A stretch of DNA of 29,931 nucleotides from Tepidiphilus sp. (GCA_028684345.1 JAQUGB010000004.1:1-29931); one strand, 5' to 3'. Positions 1-8,302 are shown, counted from the first letter of the stretch. The notes: generated from the letters alone by a model not told the origin. Numbers and translations: made by a program.

Positions 1-136
1 CTTGCCCGTGGTAGTCAGGCACCACCAAGAGGGTCAATGGCACACCCAGCGCCGTCGCGCGCGCGGCGAAGTCGGCATAAAGCGGCCAAGTGGCCGGCGC
101 CACGTCGTGCAGCACGACCGAGAAGCGCGCCTTCAT
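1..136 (-). CDS. DUF2334 / polysaccharide deacetylase-like protein (N-terminus, runs off the window)
   Basis: Only the first 45 codons lie in the window; the gene continues beyond position 1. The start is an ATG at 136-134 that overlaps the TGA of the glycosyltransferase upstream (ATGA), so the two are translationally coupled. The visible peptide begins MKARFSVVLHDVAPATW and continues to a VVPDYHG segment. The HDVAP pattern near the N-terminus, followed by a beta strand and V-P-D-Y-H, is characteristic of the DUF2334 branch of the NodB-like polysaccharide deacetylase fold, where the Asp is expected to be a metal ligand. Pairing with a glycosyltransferase suggests a role in making or trimming a cell-surface or lipid-linked glycan. 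The family call rests on a short segment, and the substrate is unknown. Confidence 0.6.
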   Translation of the reverse strand, partial: MKARFSVVLHDVAPATWPLYADFAARATALGVPLTLLVVPDYHGQ

Positions 137-1284
137 CGCCCCCCCTGCCAGGCATCGACCACTTCCGCAGCCACCGGCACTGGCAGCAGCGAGGGTACGC
201 CGCACAGGGCACGATAGTGCTCCAGCAGCCCGGGAAGCACCGCCGGCCAAGCGTAGCGGCGCTCCACCCAGGCGCGCGCCTGCCGCCCGGCCTCTTCGAG
301 ATCGACCTCACGCACGAACTCACGCACCGTCTGCGCAAACACCGCCGCATCCAGACGCGGGGCGATGCGGCCGGCCTCGGGCGGCACCAGTTCGGATACG
401 GCCCCGCCGGCTACGCCGACCACGGGGATGCCGCTTGCCATCGCCTCGAGCACCACCAGGCCGAAGGTCTCCTGATTGCCGGCATGGACGAGCAGATCGG
501 CACTGGCAAGAATACGGGCGACGTCTTCACGGCCGACGAAGCGATCGACCACGGTCACGTTTTCCGGTACCCGGTGCGGCATGGCGCTGCCCACGAGCAG
601 CAGGTGGAAGTCCTCGCCCAAGAGCCGCGCCGCCGCGAGCAGCACGTCGAGATTCTTCTCGCGCGCACCGCGGCCGGCGAAGACCATGAGGCAGCGCGCC
701 TGGGGAATGCCCAGTTCGGCACGCAGAGCGGGATCGCGCCGCGCCGGCGAAAAAATCTGCGTATCCACCCCCAAGGGCTGGGCGATCGCCCCCTCCACGC
801 CGAGCGCCGCCAGATGTTCCACCATGGTGCGGCTGGGCGTGAGCACCCGGTCGAATCGCCGGTAGAGATGACGCACATAGGCGGCCGCCGCCTGCCCCCA
901 GGTTCGCCCGAATCGTCGCTCGACGAGGCGGGGGAGATCCGAATGGTAAAAACCGATCACGGGTACGCCCAGCCGCTCCCCCGCGGCCAGCGCTGCCCAG
1001 GCAGGAACGTAGGGGTCTCCCGCCTCGATCACGTCGGGCGCCAAGGCAACGAGACGCTCCCCCCACGGCCCAGGGCGCAAGGGGAAGCGATAACCGGTGG
1101 AGAAAGGGATGGGCCAGGCCGAGATCATCTCGCAGCCGGGTGCGGAGCGATCTTCTGCTCCCGGCACCACCAGGGTATGCCGCACCCCCTCGATCGAAGA
1201 AAGAAAACGTCGCTTCGACTCCAGATACGTCCGTACGCCCCCGCTCGCTTCCGCGTAGAACATCGTGACGTCGGCAATATGCAT
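133..1284 (-). CDS. Glycosyltransferase, GT4 (group 1) type
   Basis: This encodes a 383-residue GT-B-fold retaining glycosyltransferase that would transfer a sugar from a nucleotide donor. The N-terminal Rossmann domain begins MHIADVTMFYAEASGGVRTY, which has the glycine-containing acceptor-side loop of GT4 enzymes. The C-terminal domain carries VFAGRGAREKNLDVLL and the donor-binding E-x7-E motif in QETFGLVVLEAMASGIPVVG. An in-frame start exists 31 codons upstream at 1377, but the family homology begins at the ATG at 1284, which I prefer. The Shine-Dalgarno is weak. It overlaps the downstream DUF2334 gene by 4 bp, so the pair likely forms a small glycan operon. It resembles mannosyl/glucosyl transferases of lipid or exopolysaccharide pathways, but the exact sugar and acceptor cannot be read from the sequence. 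Confidence 0.85.
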   Translation of the reverse strand: MHIADVTMFYAEASGGVRTYLESKRRFLSSIEGVRHTLVVPGAEDRSAPGCEMISAWPIPFSTGYRFPLRPGPWGERLVALAPDVIEAGDPYVPAWAALAAGERLGVPVIGFYHSDLPRLVERRFGRTWGQAAAAYVRHLYRRFDRVLTPSRTMVEHLAALGVEGAIAQPLGVDTQIFSPARRDPALRAELGIPQARCLMVFAGRGAREKNLDVLLAAARLLGEDFHLLLVGSAMPHRVPENVTVVDRFVGREDVARILASADLLVHAGNQETFGLVVLEAMASGIPVVGVAGGAVSELVPPEAGRIAPRLDAAVFAQTVREFVREVDLEEAGRQARAWVERRYAWPAVLPGLLEHYRALCGVPSLLPVPVAAEVVDAWQGGR

Positions 1285-1485
1285 GAATCGTCCGGTCGGC
1301 AAGAAAGTTCTATCAGTGTAGCGCTGCCGCCTCTTGCCTGCCACCCCCTGCAGGATCTCTCGCAGCGGCAAAAGCATCCCGTAAACACCTTGTTTCTTTT
1401 TTGGCCGATGCCAACGATTGATCTTCCTGGATCCGCAGACTAACCTGGTTCATACGAACGTCTTTTCGTCTCGAGGAGAAAAACG

Positions 1486-2058
1486 ATGATCCCGTTCGAC
1501 CGATCGTTTCACCGCGCTTGGTTCTACGTACTACTGATCGCGATGAGTCTCGTGCTACTCCTGCCACGAGCCCACGCAGCCACGTCACAAGAAGAACTGA
1601 TCCGCGATGCCCAGCAAGCTCTGGCCACGCTACGCAAAATCAACCCATCGGCAGACGCCATCGCCAAGTCGGCCAAAGGCGTGCTGGTGTTCCCCAACAT
1701 CATCAAAGCAGGCCTCGTCTTCGGCGGCAGCTATGGTGAAGGCGTACTTTTCGTCGATGGCAAGGTACGGGGATTTTATAATTCGGTCTCCGCTTCCTGG
1801 GGCTTGCAGCTCGGCGCTCAATCGTACGGCTACGCCCTGTTCCTGATGAACGACAAGGCTCTGAAATACCTTGAAGAGAGCCAAGGCTGGGAGTTGGGTT
1901 CCGGTCCGAACGTCACCTTGGTGGATACCGGAGTCGCAGCGAACCTCTCCACCACCACGCTGCGCGACGACGCCTATGCCTTCATCTTCGACCAGCAGGG
2001 GCTCATGGGCGGCATCAACATCGAAGGCACGAAAATCACGCGCATCGAGCACCCCTGA
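1486..2058 (+). CDS. SYLF (YSC84-like) domain lipid-binding protein, secreted
   Basis: 190 residues. The N-terminus has a basic start, a hydrophobic core (FYVLLIAMSLVLLLP) and an AHA-A cleavage site near residue 31, so it is probably periplasmic. The rest matches the SYLF/Ysc84 actin-binding-like domain: SAKGVLVFPNIIKAGLVFGGSYGEGVLF, then a QLGAQSYGYALFLM segment, and finally DAYAFIFDQQGLMGGINIEGTKITRI. Bacterial members are annotated as lipid-binding, but their function is poorly defined. The start is supported by AGGAG a few bases upstream of ATG. It is divergent from the glycosyltransferase across 200 bp and is followed 77 bp later by another small envelope gene. Domain assignment is confident; cellular role is inferred. 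Confidence 0.85.
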   Translation: MIPFDRSFHRAWFYVLLIAMSLVLLLPRAHAATSQEELIRDAQQALATLRKINPSADAIAKSAKGVLVFPNIIKAGLVFGGSYGEGVLFVDGKVRGFYNSVSASWGLQLGAQSYGYALFLMNDKALKYLEESQGWELGSGPNVTLVDTGVAANLSTTTLRDDAYAFIFDQQGLMGGINIEGTKITRIEHP

Positions 2059-2088
2059 TCCATTGACATTCCGAAACACGTTCCATGC

Positions 2089-2100
2089 GTCATGCATGAC
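2089..2100. promoter_or_regulatory. Perfect 12-bp palindrome upstream of the glycine-zipper lipoprotein gene
   Basis: GTCATGCATGAC is its own reverse complement. It directly abuts CATAAT (2100-2105), a possible -10 element, and lies 36 bp before the ATG. A repressor-type operator is possible. The regulator is unknown, and a 12-bp palindrome can also occur by chance. Confidence 0.3.
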
Positions 2101-2135
2101 ATAATGAAATATGTAAATCACGAACAGGAGCGACC

Positions 2136-2351
2136 ATGAAACGGATTTTCCTTCTCGCGCTCACCGCATTCACCCTGAGTCTGCTGAGTGGTTGTGCCAC
2201 GTGGGACAACATGTCGAGCCGAGAAAAGGCCGCGGTAGGGGGCGCTGCCGTGGGCGGCGTCATCGGTGCGGCCGTTTCGGACGGGCACCTGCTCGGCACG
2301 GTCGGAGGTGCCGCCATTGGGGGCGTCATCGGCGATCAGCTCGGCAAGTGA
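2136..2351 (+). CDS. Glycine-zipper outer-membrane lipoprotein (OsmB/SlyB-like)
   Basis: This is a 71-residue lipoprotein. The signal peptide ends in the lipobox LLSGC, so Cys20 would be acylated. The mature part contains two glycine-zipper transmembrane segments (AAVGGAAVGGVIGAAV and GTVGGAAIGGVIGDQLG). Family members sit in the outer membrane and are often stress-induced. ATG 2136 is preceded by AGGAG (CAGGAGCGACC). It has its own upstream region with a perfect 12-bp palindrome, so it may not depend on the SYLF gene upstream. No partner or specific function can be deduced. Confidence 0.8.
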   Translation: MKRIFLLALTAFTLSLLSGCATWDNMSSREKAAVGGAAVGGVIGAAVSDGHLLGTVGGAAIGGVIGDQLGK

Positions 2352-2367
2352 TTCGAGCGACGCAGCG

Positions 2368-3681
2368 CTAGCCACCATCGCCCGTCGTCTCCGTTCCCGT
2401 GGGAGCGGAGAGGCGGGTCACCAGCAATTGGTCGATGCGGTAGTTGTCGATATCGACCACTTCGAAACGGTAGCCTTTGTATTCGAGCGCATCGGTGCGC
2501 TTGGGTACCTTGCGCAAGTGATACATCATGAACCCGGCGATGGTCTCGAAGTGTTCCGATCCTTCGAACCCGTCGATTCCGAGCACCTCGGCCACCTCGG
2601 CGATCGGGGTGAGCCCATCGAGCAACCAGGAATCGGCGTCACGCCGAACGATCATCTCTTCGCGCCCCACGACGGGATCGACCGCGACCACCGTGTCCAT
2701 CACGTCGCGAAGCGTGAGCAAACCCACAACTATGGCATATTCGTTGACAATGAGCGCGAAATCTTGCCCGGCACTGCGAAAGCGCTGCAGCGCCTCGAGC
2801 AGCGTGAGCGTATCCGGGAAGACCAACAAATCCCGCACTACCATCTCGGCGGTCAGCGAGACTTTTTCTCCGTCGATGATGGAGAGGAACAGATCGCGCG
2901 TGTCCACGTAGCCCACAGGACGGTCGAGCGAGCCGTCACACACGGGAAACTTGCCGTGGGGGTGGTTGCGCAACTTCTGCCGAATGTTTTCCTCGGGCTC
3001 ACCAACCAAAAGATAGACGATCTCGTCGCGCGGCACCATGGCGGTACGCACGGTGCGCTCGTCGAGCTCGAAAACACGGGTCACCAGTTTCTGCTCCTCG
3101 GCGAGCAGCGTTCCGGCACGCGTGGCGGCGTCGGCCAGCGCCACGATTTCATCGACGGTGACCTCCTCGCGCCGGCGTTCCGGCGCTCCGGCCAGGCGCA
3201 GCACCCAGGAAGCGAGGGCGTCGATCACCCACACCAGGGGATGGAGCAGGCGCACGAGCAGCGTCATCGGCGGGGCCGCCACCAGCGCGATGCGCTCGGG
3301 CGCGAGTAGCGCGAGGCGTTTCGGCACCAGGTCGGCGAACACGACGAAGAGCAACGTGACACCAAGAAACGCAAGGGAAGAGGCGACGGAGCGGACATAC
3401 TCCGGCGGCAGCACGAGCGCCACGAAAGGTTCGAGCCAAGGCGTGACGGAGGACTCTCCCACCGCGCCGCCGAGGATCGCGACCGCGTTGAGACCGATCT
3501 GCACCACCGTGAAATAGTGCCCCGGCTGATCCTGGAGCGTCAGCACCCGCTGTGCCGTGATGTCTCCTTGCTTGGCCAGCATCTCGAGGCGCAAGCGGCG
3601 CGACGCCGCGAGCGATATCTCCGACATGGAAAAGAAAGCACTCGTGAGCACGAGCGCCAAGAGGGCGACGAAGATCGACAT
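2368..3681 (-). CDS. CNNM/CorC-HlyC family membrane protein with CBS domains (hemolysin-like)
   Basis: 437 residues. The N-terminal half is a DUF21/CNNM membrane domain of about four helices (FVALLALVLTSAFFSMSEISLAASRRLRL at the start). A CBS pair follows (MVPRDEIVYLLVGEPEENIRQ... and LLVFPDTLTLLEALQRF...), and then a C-terminal CorC_HlyC transporter-associated domain (WLLDGLTPIAEVAEVLGI). Family members are implicated in Mg2+/Co2+ handling or efflux; the old 'hemolysin' name does not imply toxin activity. The frame is open further upstream, but I place the start at the ATG 3681-3679, because the TATAAT on this strand (3710-3715) overlaps the next upstream ATG and would leave it off the mRNA. 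It is divergent from cutA. Confidence 0.85.
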   Translation of the reverse strand: MSIFVALLALVLTSAFFSMSEISLAASRRLRLEMLAKQGDITAQRVLTLQDQPGHYFTVVQIGLNAVAILGGAVGESSVTPWLEPFVALVLPPEYVRSVASSLAFLGVTLLFVVFADLVPKRLALLAPERIALVAAPPMTLLVRLLHPLVWVIDALASWVLRLAGAPERRREEVTVDEIVALADAATRAGTLLAEEQKLVTRVFELDERTVRTAMVPRDEIVYLLVGEPEENIRQKLRNHPHGKFPVCDGSLDRPVGYVDTRDLFLSIIDGEKVSLTAEMVVRDLLVFPDTLTLLEALQRFRSAGQDFALIVNEYAIVVGLLTLRDVMDTVVAVDPVVGREEMIVRRDADSWLLDGLTPIAEVAEVLGIDGFEGSEHFETIAGFMMYHLRKVPKRTDALEYKGYRFEVVDIDNYRIDQLLVTRLSAPTGTETTGDGG

Positions 3682-3709
3682 GTTGGTTTTTTGCGTCCGT
3701 AACTTTCTC

Positions 3710-3715
3710 ATTATA
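3710..3715 (-). promoter_or_regulatory. -10 box for the CorC-like gene
   Basis: The minus strand reads TATAAT at 3715-3710. A transcript starting about 7 bp downstream would leave a leader of roughly 20 nt before the ATG at 3681. No good -35 hexamer is visible at 16-18 bp, so the call rests on the -10 alone. Confidence 0.35.
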
Positions 3716-3743
3716 GCGAGGAAGTTCGTCGCGACCCGATGGA

Positions 3744-3749
3744 TATAAT
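3744..3749 (+). promoter_or_regulatory. -10 box for cutA-dsbD
   Basis: TATAAT on the plus strand lies 28 bp before the cutA ATG at 3778, giving a leader of about 20 nt that contains the ribosome-binding site. There is no convincing -35. It faces away from the divergent TATAAT at 3710-3715. Confidence 0.4.
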
Positions 3750-3777
3750 GGGGCTTTACGCAGAGGGAGCAACGTCG

Positions 3778-4116
3778 ATGGATTCGATCCTGCTCGTGTA
3801 TTGCACGGCCCCCGACCTCGATACGGCGCGCGCGCTCGCTCGAACCCTGGTCGAAGAGCGGCTGGCTGCCTGTGTGAACCTCGTGCCGGGCTTGACGTCC
3901 TTTTACCGCTGGCAGGGCACGGTACAGGAAGACGCGGAGACGCTGCTGCTCATCAAAACCGCGGCGGCACGCCATCGCGCACTACAGGAACGTTTACGCG
4001 CCTTGCATCCTTATGAACTCCCGGAAATCATCGCGGTCTCAGTGTCGGCGGGCCTGCCCGCCTATCTGGAGTGGGTCGCCACGGAAACCCTCAACCCGCC
4101 CGAGGATCCCGCATGA
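3778..4116 (+). CDS. cutA: Divalent-cation tolerance protein CutA
   Basis: 112 residues, the usual CutA1 size; the family forms compact ferredoxin-like trimers linked to copper/divalent-cation tolerance. Visible signatures are the N-terminal beta strand ILLVYCTAPDLDTARALARTLVEERLAACVNLVPGLTSFYRWQG and the C-terminal HPYELPEIIAVSVSAGLPAYLEWV. The ATG at 3778 is preceded by GAGGGAG. Two upstream in-frame ATGs (3739, 3748) lack this and overlap the putative -10 box. The stop overlaps the dsbD start (ATGA), as in the classical cutA-dipZ arrangement. Confidence 0.93.
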   Translation: MDSILLVYCTAPDLDTARALARTLVEERLAACVNLVPGLTSFYRWQGTVQEDAETLLLIKTAAARHRALQERLRALHPYELPEIIAVSVSAGLPAYLEWVATETLNPPEDPA

Positions 4117-5954
4117 GCCGTCTTCGTTCTCGGTTACGCCTGCCGTTTTTCCTGCTGTCTCTCGTCTTCCTGCTCGCGCCGCTCCCGGGTCGCGCCGCCG
4201 ATCCCGTGCCACCGGAAGAAGCCTTCGTGCCCCACGCTTACCGTGCAGAAAACGGCACGATCGTCGTCGAATTCACGATTCGCGAGGGCTATTATCTCTA
4301 CCGGGACAAACTGAGATTCACCGTCCTCTCCCCGCGAGAAACCCGCCTCTTGCCCGAACTGCCACCGGGCGAATCGAAGCAGGACGAGTTCTTTGGCGAC
4401 GTTCAGATCTTCCGTAACCGACTCGGCTTGCCGCTGAGATACGAAGGCGAGGCGCCACAGCGCCTGCGTATCACCCATCAAGGCTGCTGGGACGGGGGAA
4501 TCTGCTACCCACCAGTGATCTCCGACCTCGAAGTGGCCGCCACCCCGCCCGCCCCCAGCTTGTTGCAGCGTCTGCGTGGTGTCACGCCCGCCTCCACGCC
4601 AACCCAGGCTTCGGCCTCGATCGCAGCGGAGTCCACGCCACCTTCGAGCCCGCTGCCGGGCGACGAGAGCGGGCGGCTGGCACAAGCGCTCGCCGGCAGC
4701 CACTGGGCGCCCATGCTCGCCACGTTTTTCGGCCTGGGGCTGTTGCTCGCCTTCACGCCCTGCACCTTCCCCATGATCCCCATCATCTCGGGCATCATCG
4801 TTGGAAGCAAGGAGCACGTCTCACGCGGACGGGCTTTCGGGTTATCGCTCGCCTACGTCATGGCCATGGCCGCCACCTACGCGATCGCCGGAGCGCTCGC
4901 CGGACTCTCGGGAACACTGCTCTCCGCCACTCTGCAGACTCCTTGGGTGCTCGGGGGCCTCGCGCTGGTATTCGTGCTGCTCTCCCTGTCGATGTTTGGT
5001 TTCTATGAGCTGCAGCTACCCGCTTCGTGGCAGACCCGGCTCGATGCCACGGCCGGACGCCTGCCGGGAGGGCGCTATCTCGGCGTCGCGCTCATGGGGG
5101 CGATCTCGGCGCTGGTAGTCGGCCCCTGCGTGGCCGCGCCGCTCGCGGGCGCGCTGCTCTACATCGCCCGCACGGGGGACGCCTGGCTCGGAGGCTGGGC
5201 GCTCTTCGCCCTGGGATTGGGGATGGGGGCTCCACTCGTGGCGGTGGGCTTGGGCGCGCGTGAGCTGCTGCCGCGCTCCGGACCCTGGCTCAAAGGCGTG
5301 AAGCGCATCTTCGGCGTGCTGATGCTGGCGCTCGCTTGGTGGATCGTGCGGCCGGTGGCGCCGGATTGGCTATGGCTGCTCGGCTGGGCCCTGCTCGCGC
5401 TGGGCACCAGCGTCTTCCTGCATGCGCTCGATCCGCTGCCACCGCAAGCGCCGGCCATGCGGCGCCTGGGTAAGGCCCTGGGCCTTGCGCTTGCCACCTA
5501 CGGCATCGTCGCCCTGGTGGGGCTGTTGGGCGGGGCGCGTGATCCCTTGCAGCCGCTCGCGCTGCGCCTCTCGGCTGCCTCTTCCGCCTCGGCGCCGGCG
5601 CAGCCGGTTCCCACCGTGCGCACGCTCGCCGAGCTGGAGTCGGCGGTGCGCGCGAGCGATCGCCCCGTGCTGGTCGACGTGCGGGCCGACTGGTGCATCT
5701 CCTGCCTGGAACTGGAGCGCGCCCTCGAAGACCCTCGCCTGCGCCCGCACCTCGCCGACGTGACCCGCCTCGGCGCGGACGTAACCGCCGCCGACGAATC
5801 CGCCCGCGCGCTGTTGCGCCGTTTCGAACTCTTCGGCCCGCCGGCCCTGCTCTTCTTCGCGCCCGGAGGAGAAGAGCATAGCGAGTTGCGCGTGGCAGGC
5901 TACCTCGGCCCCGATGAATTGCTGCCGCGATTCGAGCGCTGGCTGGGGCGTTAG
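4113..5954 (+). CDS. dsbD: Thiol:disulfide interchange protein DsbD
   Basis: 613 residues. DsbD moves electrons from cytoplasmic thioredoxin across the inner membrane to periplasmic DsbC/CcmG-type partners. All three redox modules are visible. After a signal peptide (to about residue 28), the alpha domain has Cys125 and Cys131 in HQGCWDGGICYPP. The membrane domain (about residues 200-475, eight helices) has the transfer cysteines Cys217 (FTPCTFPMIP) and Cys339 (VVGPCVAAPL). The C-terminal thioredoxin-like gamma domain has Cys528/Cys531 in DWCISC. An in-frame extension upstream to 4071 is possible, but the ATG at 4113, overlapping the cutA stop, gives a clean signal peptide. Its end overlaps the convergent rep gene by 4 bp. 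Confidence 0.95.
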   Translation: MSRLRSRLRLPFFLLSLVFLLAPLPGRAADPVPPEEAFVPHAYRAENGTIVVEFTIREGYYLYRDKLRFTVLSPRETRLLPELPPGESKQDEFFGDVQIFRNRLGLPLRYEGEAPQRLRITHQGCWDGGICYPPVISDLEVAATPPAPSLLQRLRGVTPASTPTQASASIAAESTPPSSPLPGDESGRLAQALAGSHWAPMLATFFGLGLLLAFTPCTFPMIPIISGIIVGSKEHVSRGRAFGLSLAYVMAMAATYAIAGALAGLSGTLLSATLQTPWVLGGLALVFVLLSLSMFGFYELQLPASWQTRLDATAGRLPGGRYLGVALMGAISALVVGPCVAAPLAGALLYIARTGDAWLGGWALFALGLGMGAPLVAVGLGARELLPRSGPWLKGVKRIFGVLMLALAWWIVRPVAPDWLWLLGWALLALGTSVFLHALDPLPPQAPAMRRLGKALGLALATYGIVALVGLLGGARDPLQPLALRLSAASSASAPAQPVPTVRTLAELESAVRASDRPVLVDVRADWCISCLELERALEDPRLRPHLADVTRLGADVTAADESARALLRRFELFGPPALLFFAPGGEEHSELRVAGYLGPDELLPRFERWLGR

Positions 5955-7921
5955 CCGCCTTCGAGCATCGCGCGCAAGCGCGCAAGCCGCGCCTTGGCGT
6001 CTTCCTTGGCCACGGGTTCGTCGCGCCGCCGCATCTGCACCCCCTCGCCCATCTCGGCGATGAAACGCGAGGGCTCCACGCTGCGCCACTCCTTGCCCTC
6101 ACGCCGGCGCTCACACCAGGTGATCGTCAGGCTGCGCTGCGCGCGCGTGATGCCCACGTACATCAGCCGGCGTTCTTCATCAAGACGTTCCTCCTCGAGG
6201 CTCGCCTGATGCGGCAGGATCCCCTCTTCCACGCCGACGAGGAAGACGTGCTTGAATTCCAGCCCCTTGGCCGCGTGCAGGGTGGCGAGCTGCACCGCGT
6301 CGGCATCGTCCTCGCCGTCGTCGAGCCGGGCGACGAGATTGAGCGTCTGCGCGAGCTCGAGCAGCGTCTTTCCTTCGTCCTCGCCCTTGCGTCCCACCCA
6401 GGCGGCAAAGTCGCGCAGCGAGCGCGCCCGGGTCTCGGCCTCACGCGCCTCGCCGTGCGTCAGATACCAGCCTTCGAGGTCGATCGCCGCAAGCAGCTCT
6501 TCGAGGAGTCGGGCGGCAGGCTCGCGTTCGGCCCGCCAGCGGAGCCGATCGAGGAATTCGGCGAAGGTACGCAGGGTCTGCAGCGCCGCGGCCGGCACGT
6601 GCGCCGCCGCGCCCTCCTCGCGCAGCGCTGCCGACAGGCTCAGGTGACGCAGGCCGGCGTAACGCGACAGGGCCTCGATGCTCGCCGGGCCGATGCCGCG
6701 CCGCGGCGTGGTGATGGCGCGCACGAAGGCCGGGTCGTCGTCCTCGTTGAGCAGTAGCCGCAGGTAGGCCATGACGTCGCGGATCTCGACGCGGTCGAAG
6801 TAGGATTGCCCCCCGGTGAGGGTATAGGGGATCTTGTGCTGGCGCAGGGCTTGCTCGAAGAGCCGCCCCTGGTGGTTGCTGCGATAGAGGATGGCATAGT
6901 CGCGCCAGCGGCCGCGGTGCTGGAAGCGGTGGGCGTCGAGCCGCGCCGCCACCCATTCGGCCTCGTGTTCGGGATCCCGACAGGCGTATACGCTGACCGG
7001 TTCGCCCTCGCCGTGCTCGGACCACAGACGCTTGTCGAAGAGCTTGTCGTTGTGCGCGATCAGAGCGTTGGCGGCGACGAGGATGCGGCGGCTGGAGCGG
7101 TAGTTCTGCTCCAGCTTGATGACGCGCAGCCGGGGGTAATCCTGCGCGAGCAGCCGCAGGTTCTCGACGTCGGCGCCGCGCCAGCCGTAGATCGCCTGAT
7201 CATCGTCGCCCACGGCGGTGAAGGCTTCGCGCGGCCCGGCGAGCAGCTTCAGGAGCTCGTACTGGGTGCGGTTGGTGTCCTGGTATTCATCGACGAGGAG
7301 GTAACGCAGCCGGTTCTGCCAGCGCTCGCGCACCTCGGCCTCGCGCCGCAGCAGGCGCAGGGGCAGCAGGATCAGGTCGTCGAAGTCGACGGCGTGGTAG
7401 GCGCGCAGCGTGCGTTCGTAGTCGCGGTAGGCAGCGGCTGCGGCGGCGGCGAGCTCGTCGCCGGCGAGCTGCTCGGCCTCCTCCGGTTCGATCGCTGCGT
7501 TCTTCCATTGCGAGATGCGCCAGTGCAGCTGGCGCACGATGCCGCGCTCGGCCGCAGGCAGAAGTTCGGCGAGTACGTTCTGCGCGTCGGCCGGGTCGAG
7601 GATGGAGAAGCGCGGTTTGAGCCCGAGGTGCGGCGCCTCTTCGCGCAGCAGGCGCACGCCGAGCGCATGGAAAGTGCTCACGGTGAGCCCGCCGGGGAGC
7701 CGCCCTCCCAGGAGCGCCGCCACGCGTTCCTGCATCTCGCGGGCGGCTTTGTTGGTGAAGGTGATGGCGGCGATGTGCCGCGGGGCGAGCCCCACCTTTT
7801 GGATGAGGTGGGCGATCTTGTGGGTGATGACGCGCGTCTTGCCGCTGCCGGCCCCGGCGAGCACGAGGCAGGGGCCGTCGAGGTGGGTGATCGCGCTTCG
7901 CTGTTCGGCATTCAAAGACAT
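5951..7921 (-). CDS. rep: ATP-dependent DNA helicase Rep (UvrD/PcrA superfamily 1A)
   Basis: 656 residues from this start, a normal Rep length. This 3'-5' helicase acts on the chromosome, clearing proteins ahead of the replisome and aiding restart. SF1A motifs appear in order: Q-motif region LNAEQRSAI, Walker A AGAGSGKTR at about residue 22, motif Ia ITFTNKAAREM, Ib VSTFHALG, II LLVDEYQDTN, III GDDDQAIYGWRGAD, IV QNYRSS, V VQLATLHAAKGLEFKHVFLVG and VI RRLMYVGITRAQRSL. A second in-frame ATG at 7945 would add eight residues; neither has a clear Shine-Dalgarno, and homology begins at MSLNAEQ. Rep is preferred over UvrD because of the length and the N-terminal pattern. Confidence 0.92.
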   Translation of the reverse strand: MSLNAEQRSAITHLDGPCLVLAGAGSGKTRVITHKIAHLIQKVGLAPRHIAAITFTNKAAREMQERVAALLGGRLPGGLTVSTFHALGVRLLREEAPHLGLKPRFSILDPADAQNVLAELLPAAERGIVRQLHWRISQWKNAAIEPEEAEQLAGDELAAAAAAAYRDYERTLRAYHAVDFDDLILLPLRLLRREAEVRERWQNRLRYLLVDEYQDTNRTQYELLKLLAGPREAFTAVGDDDQAIYGWRGADVENLRLLAQDYPRLRVIKLEQNYRSSRRILVAANALIAHNDKLFDKRLWSEHGEGEPVSVYACRDPEHEAEWVAARLDAHRFQHRGRWRDYAILYRSNHQGRLFEQALRQHKIPYTLTGGQSYFDRVEIRDVMAYLRLLLNEDDDPAFVRAITTPRRGIGPASIEALSRYAGLRHLSLSAALREEGAAAHVPAAALQTLRTFAEFLDRLRWRAEREPAARLLEELLAAIDLEGWYLTHGEAREAETRARSLRDFAAWVGRKGEDEGKTLLELAQTLNLVARLDDGEDDADAVQLATLHAAKGLEFKHVFLVGVEEGILPHQASLEEERLDEERRLMYVGITRAQRSLTITWCERRREGKEWRSVEPSRFIAEMGEGVQMRRRDEPVAKEDAKARLARLRAMLEGG

Positions 7922-7945
7922 GAGCACGGAAAAATGAGGGTCCAT

Positions 7946-8298
7946 CGGGAGACTGCAAAAAAACCGTCACGCCCGGCCGAAGGACGAGGCGCTCCGGGCA
8001 CGGGATACAACACCCATCGAGGGTACGAGCGGGCAACCGAATACCGTACGCGACGCCGTGCAGGCGCGCAAAGGGCCATTTAGGGCTCCCGTGAGATTGT
8101 ACCCTCGTGGGCTGGCGCCGCCTTACTGCTCTGCGCCTCTCGTACGAAATCATCGTGCGCAATCACATGGCAAGGCACCCGGCGTACCGAATTCAAGGCA
8201 TCTCTCCGAGTAGGCGCAGGAGAACGCAAACGCGCAGCGCGTCATGCAGAGGATCCTTCCGTTGGCCGGTTTGCGCCGCACCGCAGGACAGGCTATCC
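7946..8298. other. Non-coding gap between rep and the MITE
   Basis: No credible gene was found. The only structure noted is a GC-rich inverted repeat GCCCGG (7971-7976) / CCGGGC (7994-7999) with a 17-nt loop. On the minus strand it is followed, seven bases later, by a run of seven T, just upstream of rep. Short open frames here lack family signal. Confidence 0.5.
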
Positions 8299-8302
8299 TT
8301 AG

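Noticed and set aside
37..1443. 468-codon open frame on the plus strand
   Set aside because: It is fully antisense to the glycosyltransferase and its translation has no domain pattern. GC-rich third positions keep such frames open.
1448..1459. GTTC-N4-GAAC dyad before the SYLF gene, as a LexA-type SOS box
   Set aside because: Proteobacterial LexA boxes in this group are CTGT-N8-ACAG-like. The reverse dyad with four-base spacing does not match and the gene is not an SOS gene.
2063..2068. TTGACA as a -35 element for the glycine-zipper gene
   Set aside because: The nearest -10-like box (CATAAT, 2100-2105) is 31 bp away and nothing suitable lies at 16-18 bp.
7963..7999. Stem (GCCCGG/CCGGGC) followed by T7 on the minus strand upstream of rep, as an intrinsic terminator or attenuator
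   Set aside because: Seven bases separate the stem from the T-run and the loop is 17 nt, so it does not fit an intrinsic terminator well. Kept only as a description of the gap.
6806..8083. 425-codon plus-strand frame opposite rep
   Set aside because: Complement of the helicase reading frame with low-complexity Val/Gly composition. No ribosome-binding site or family pattern.
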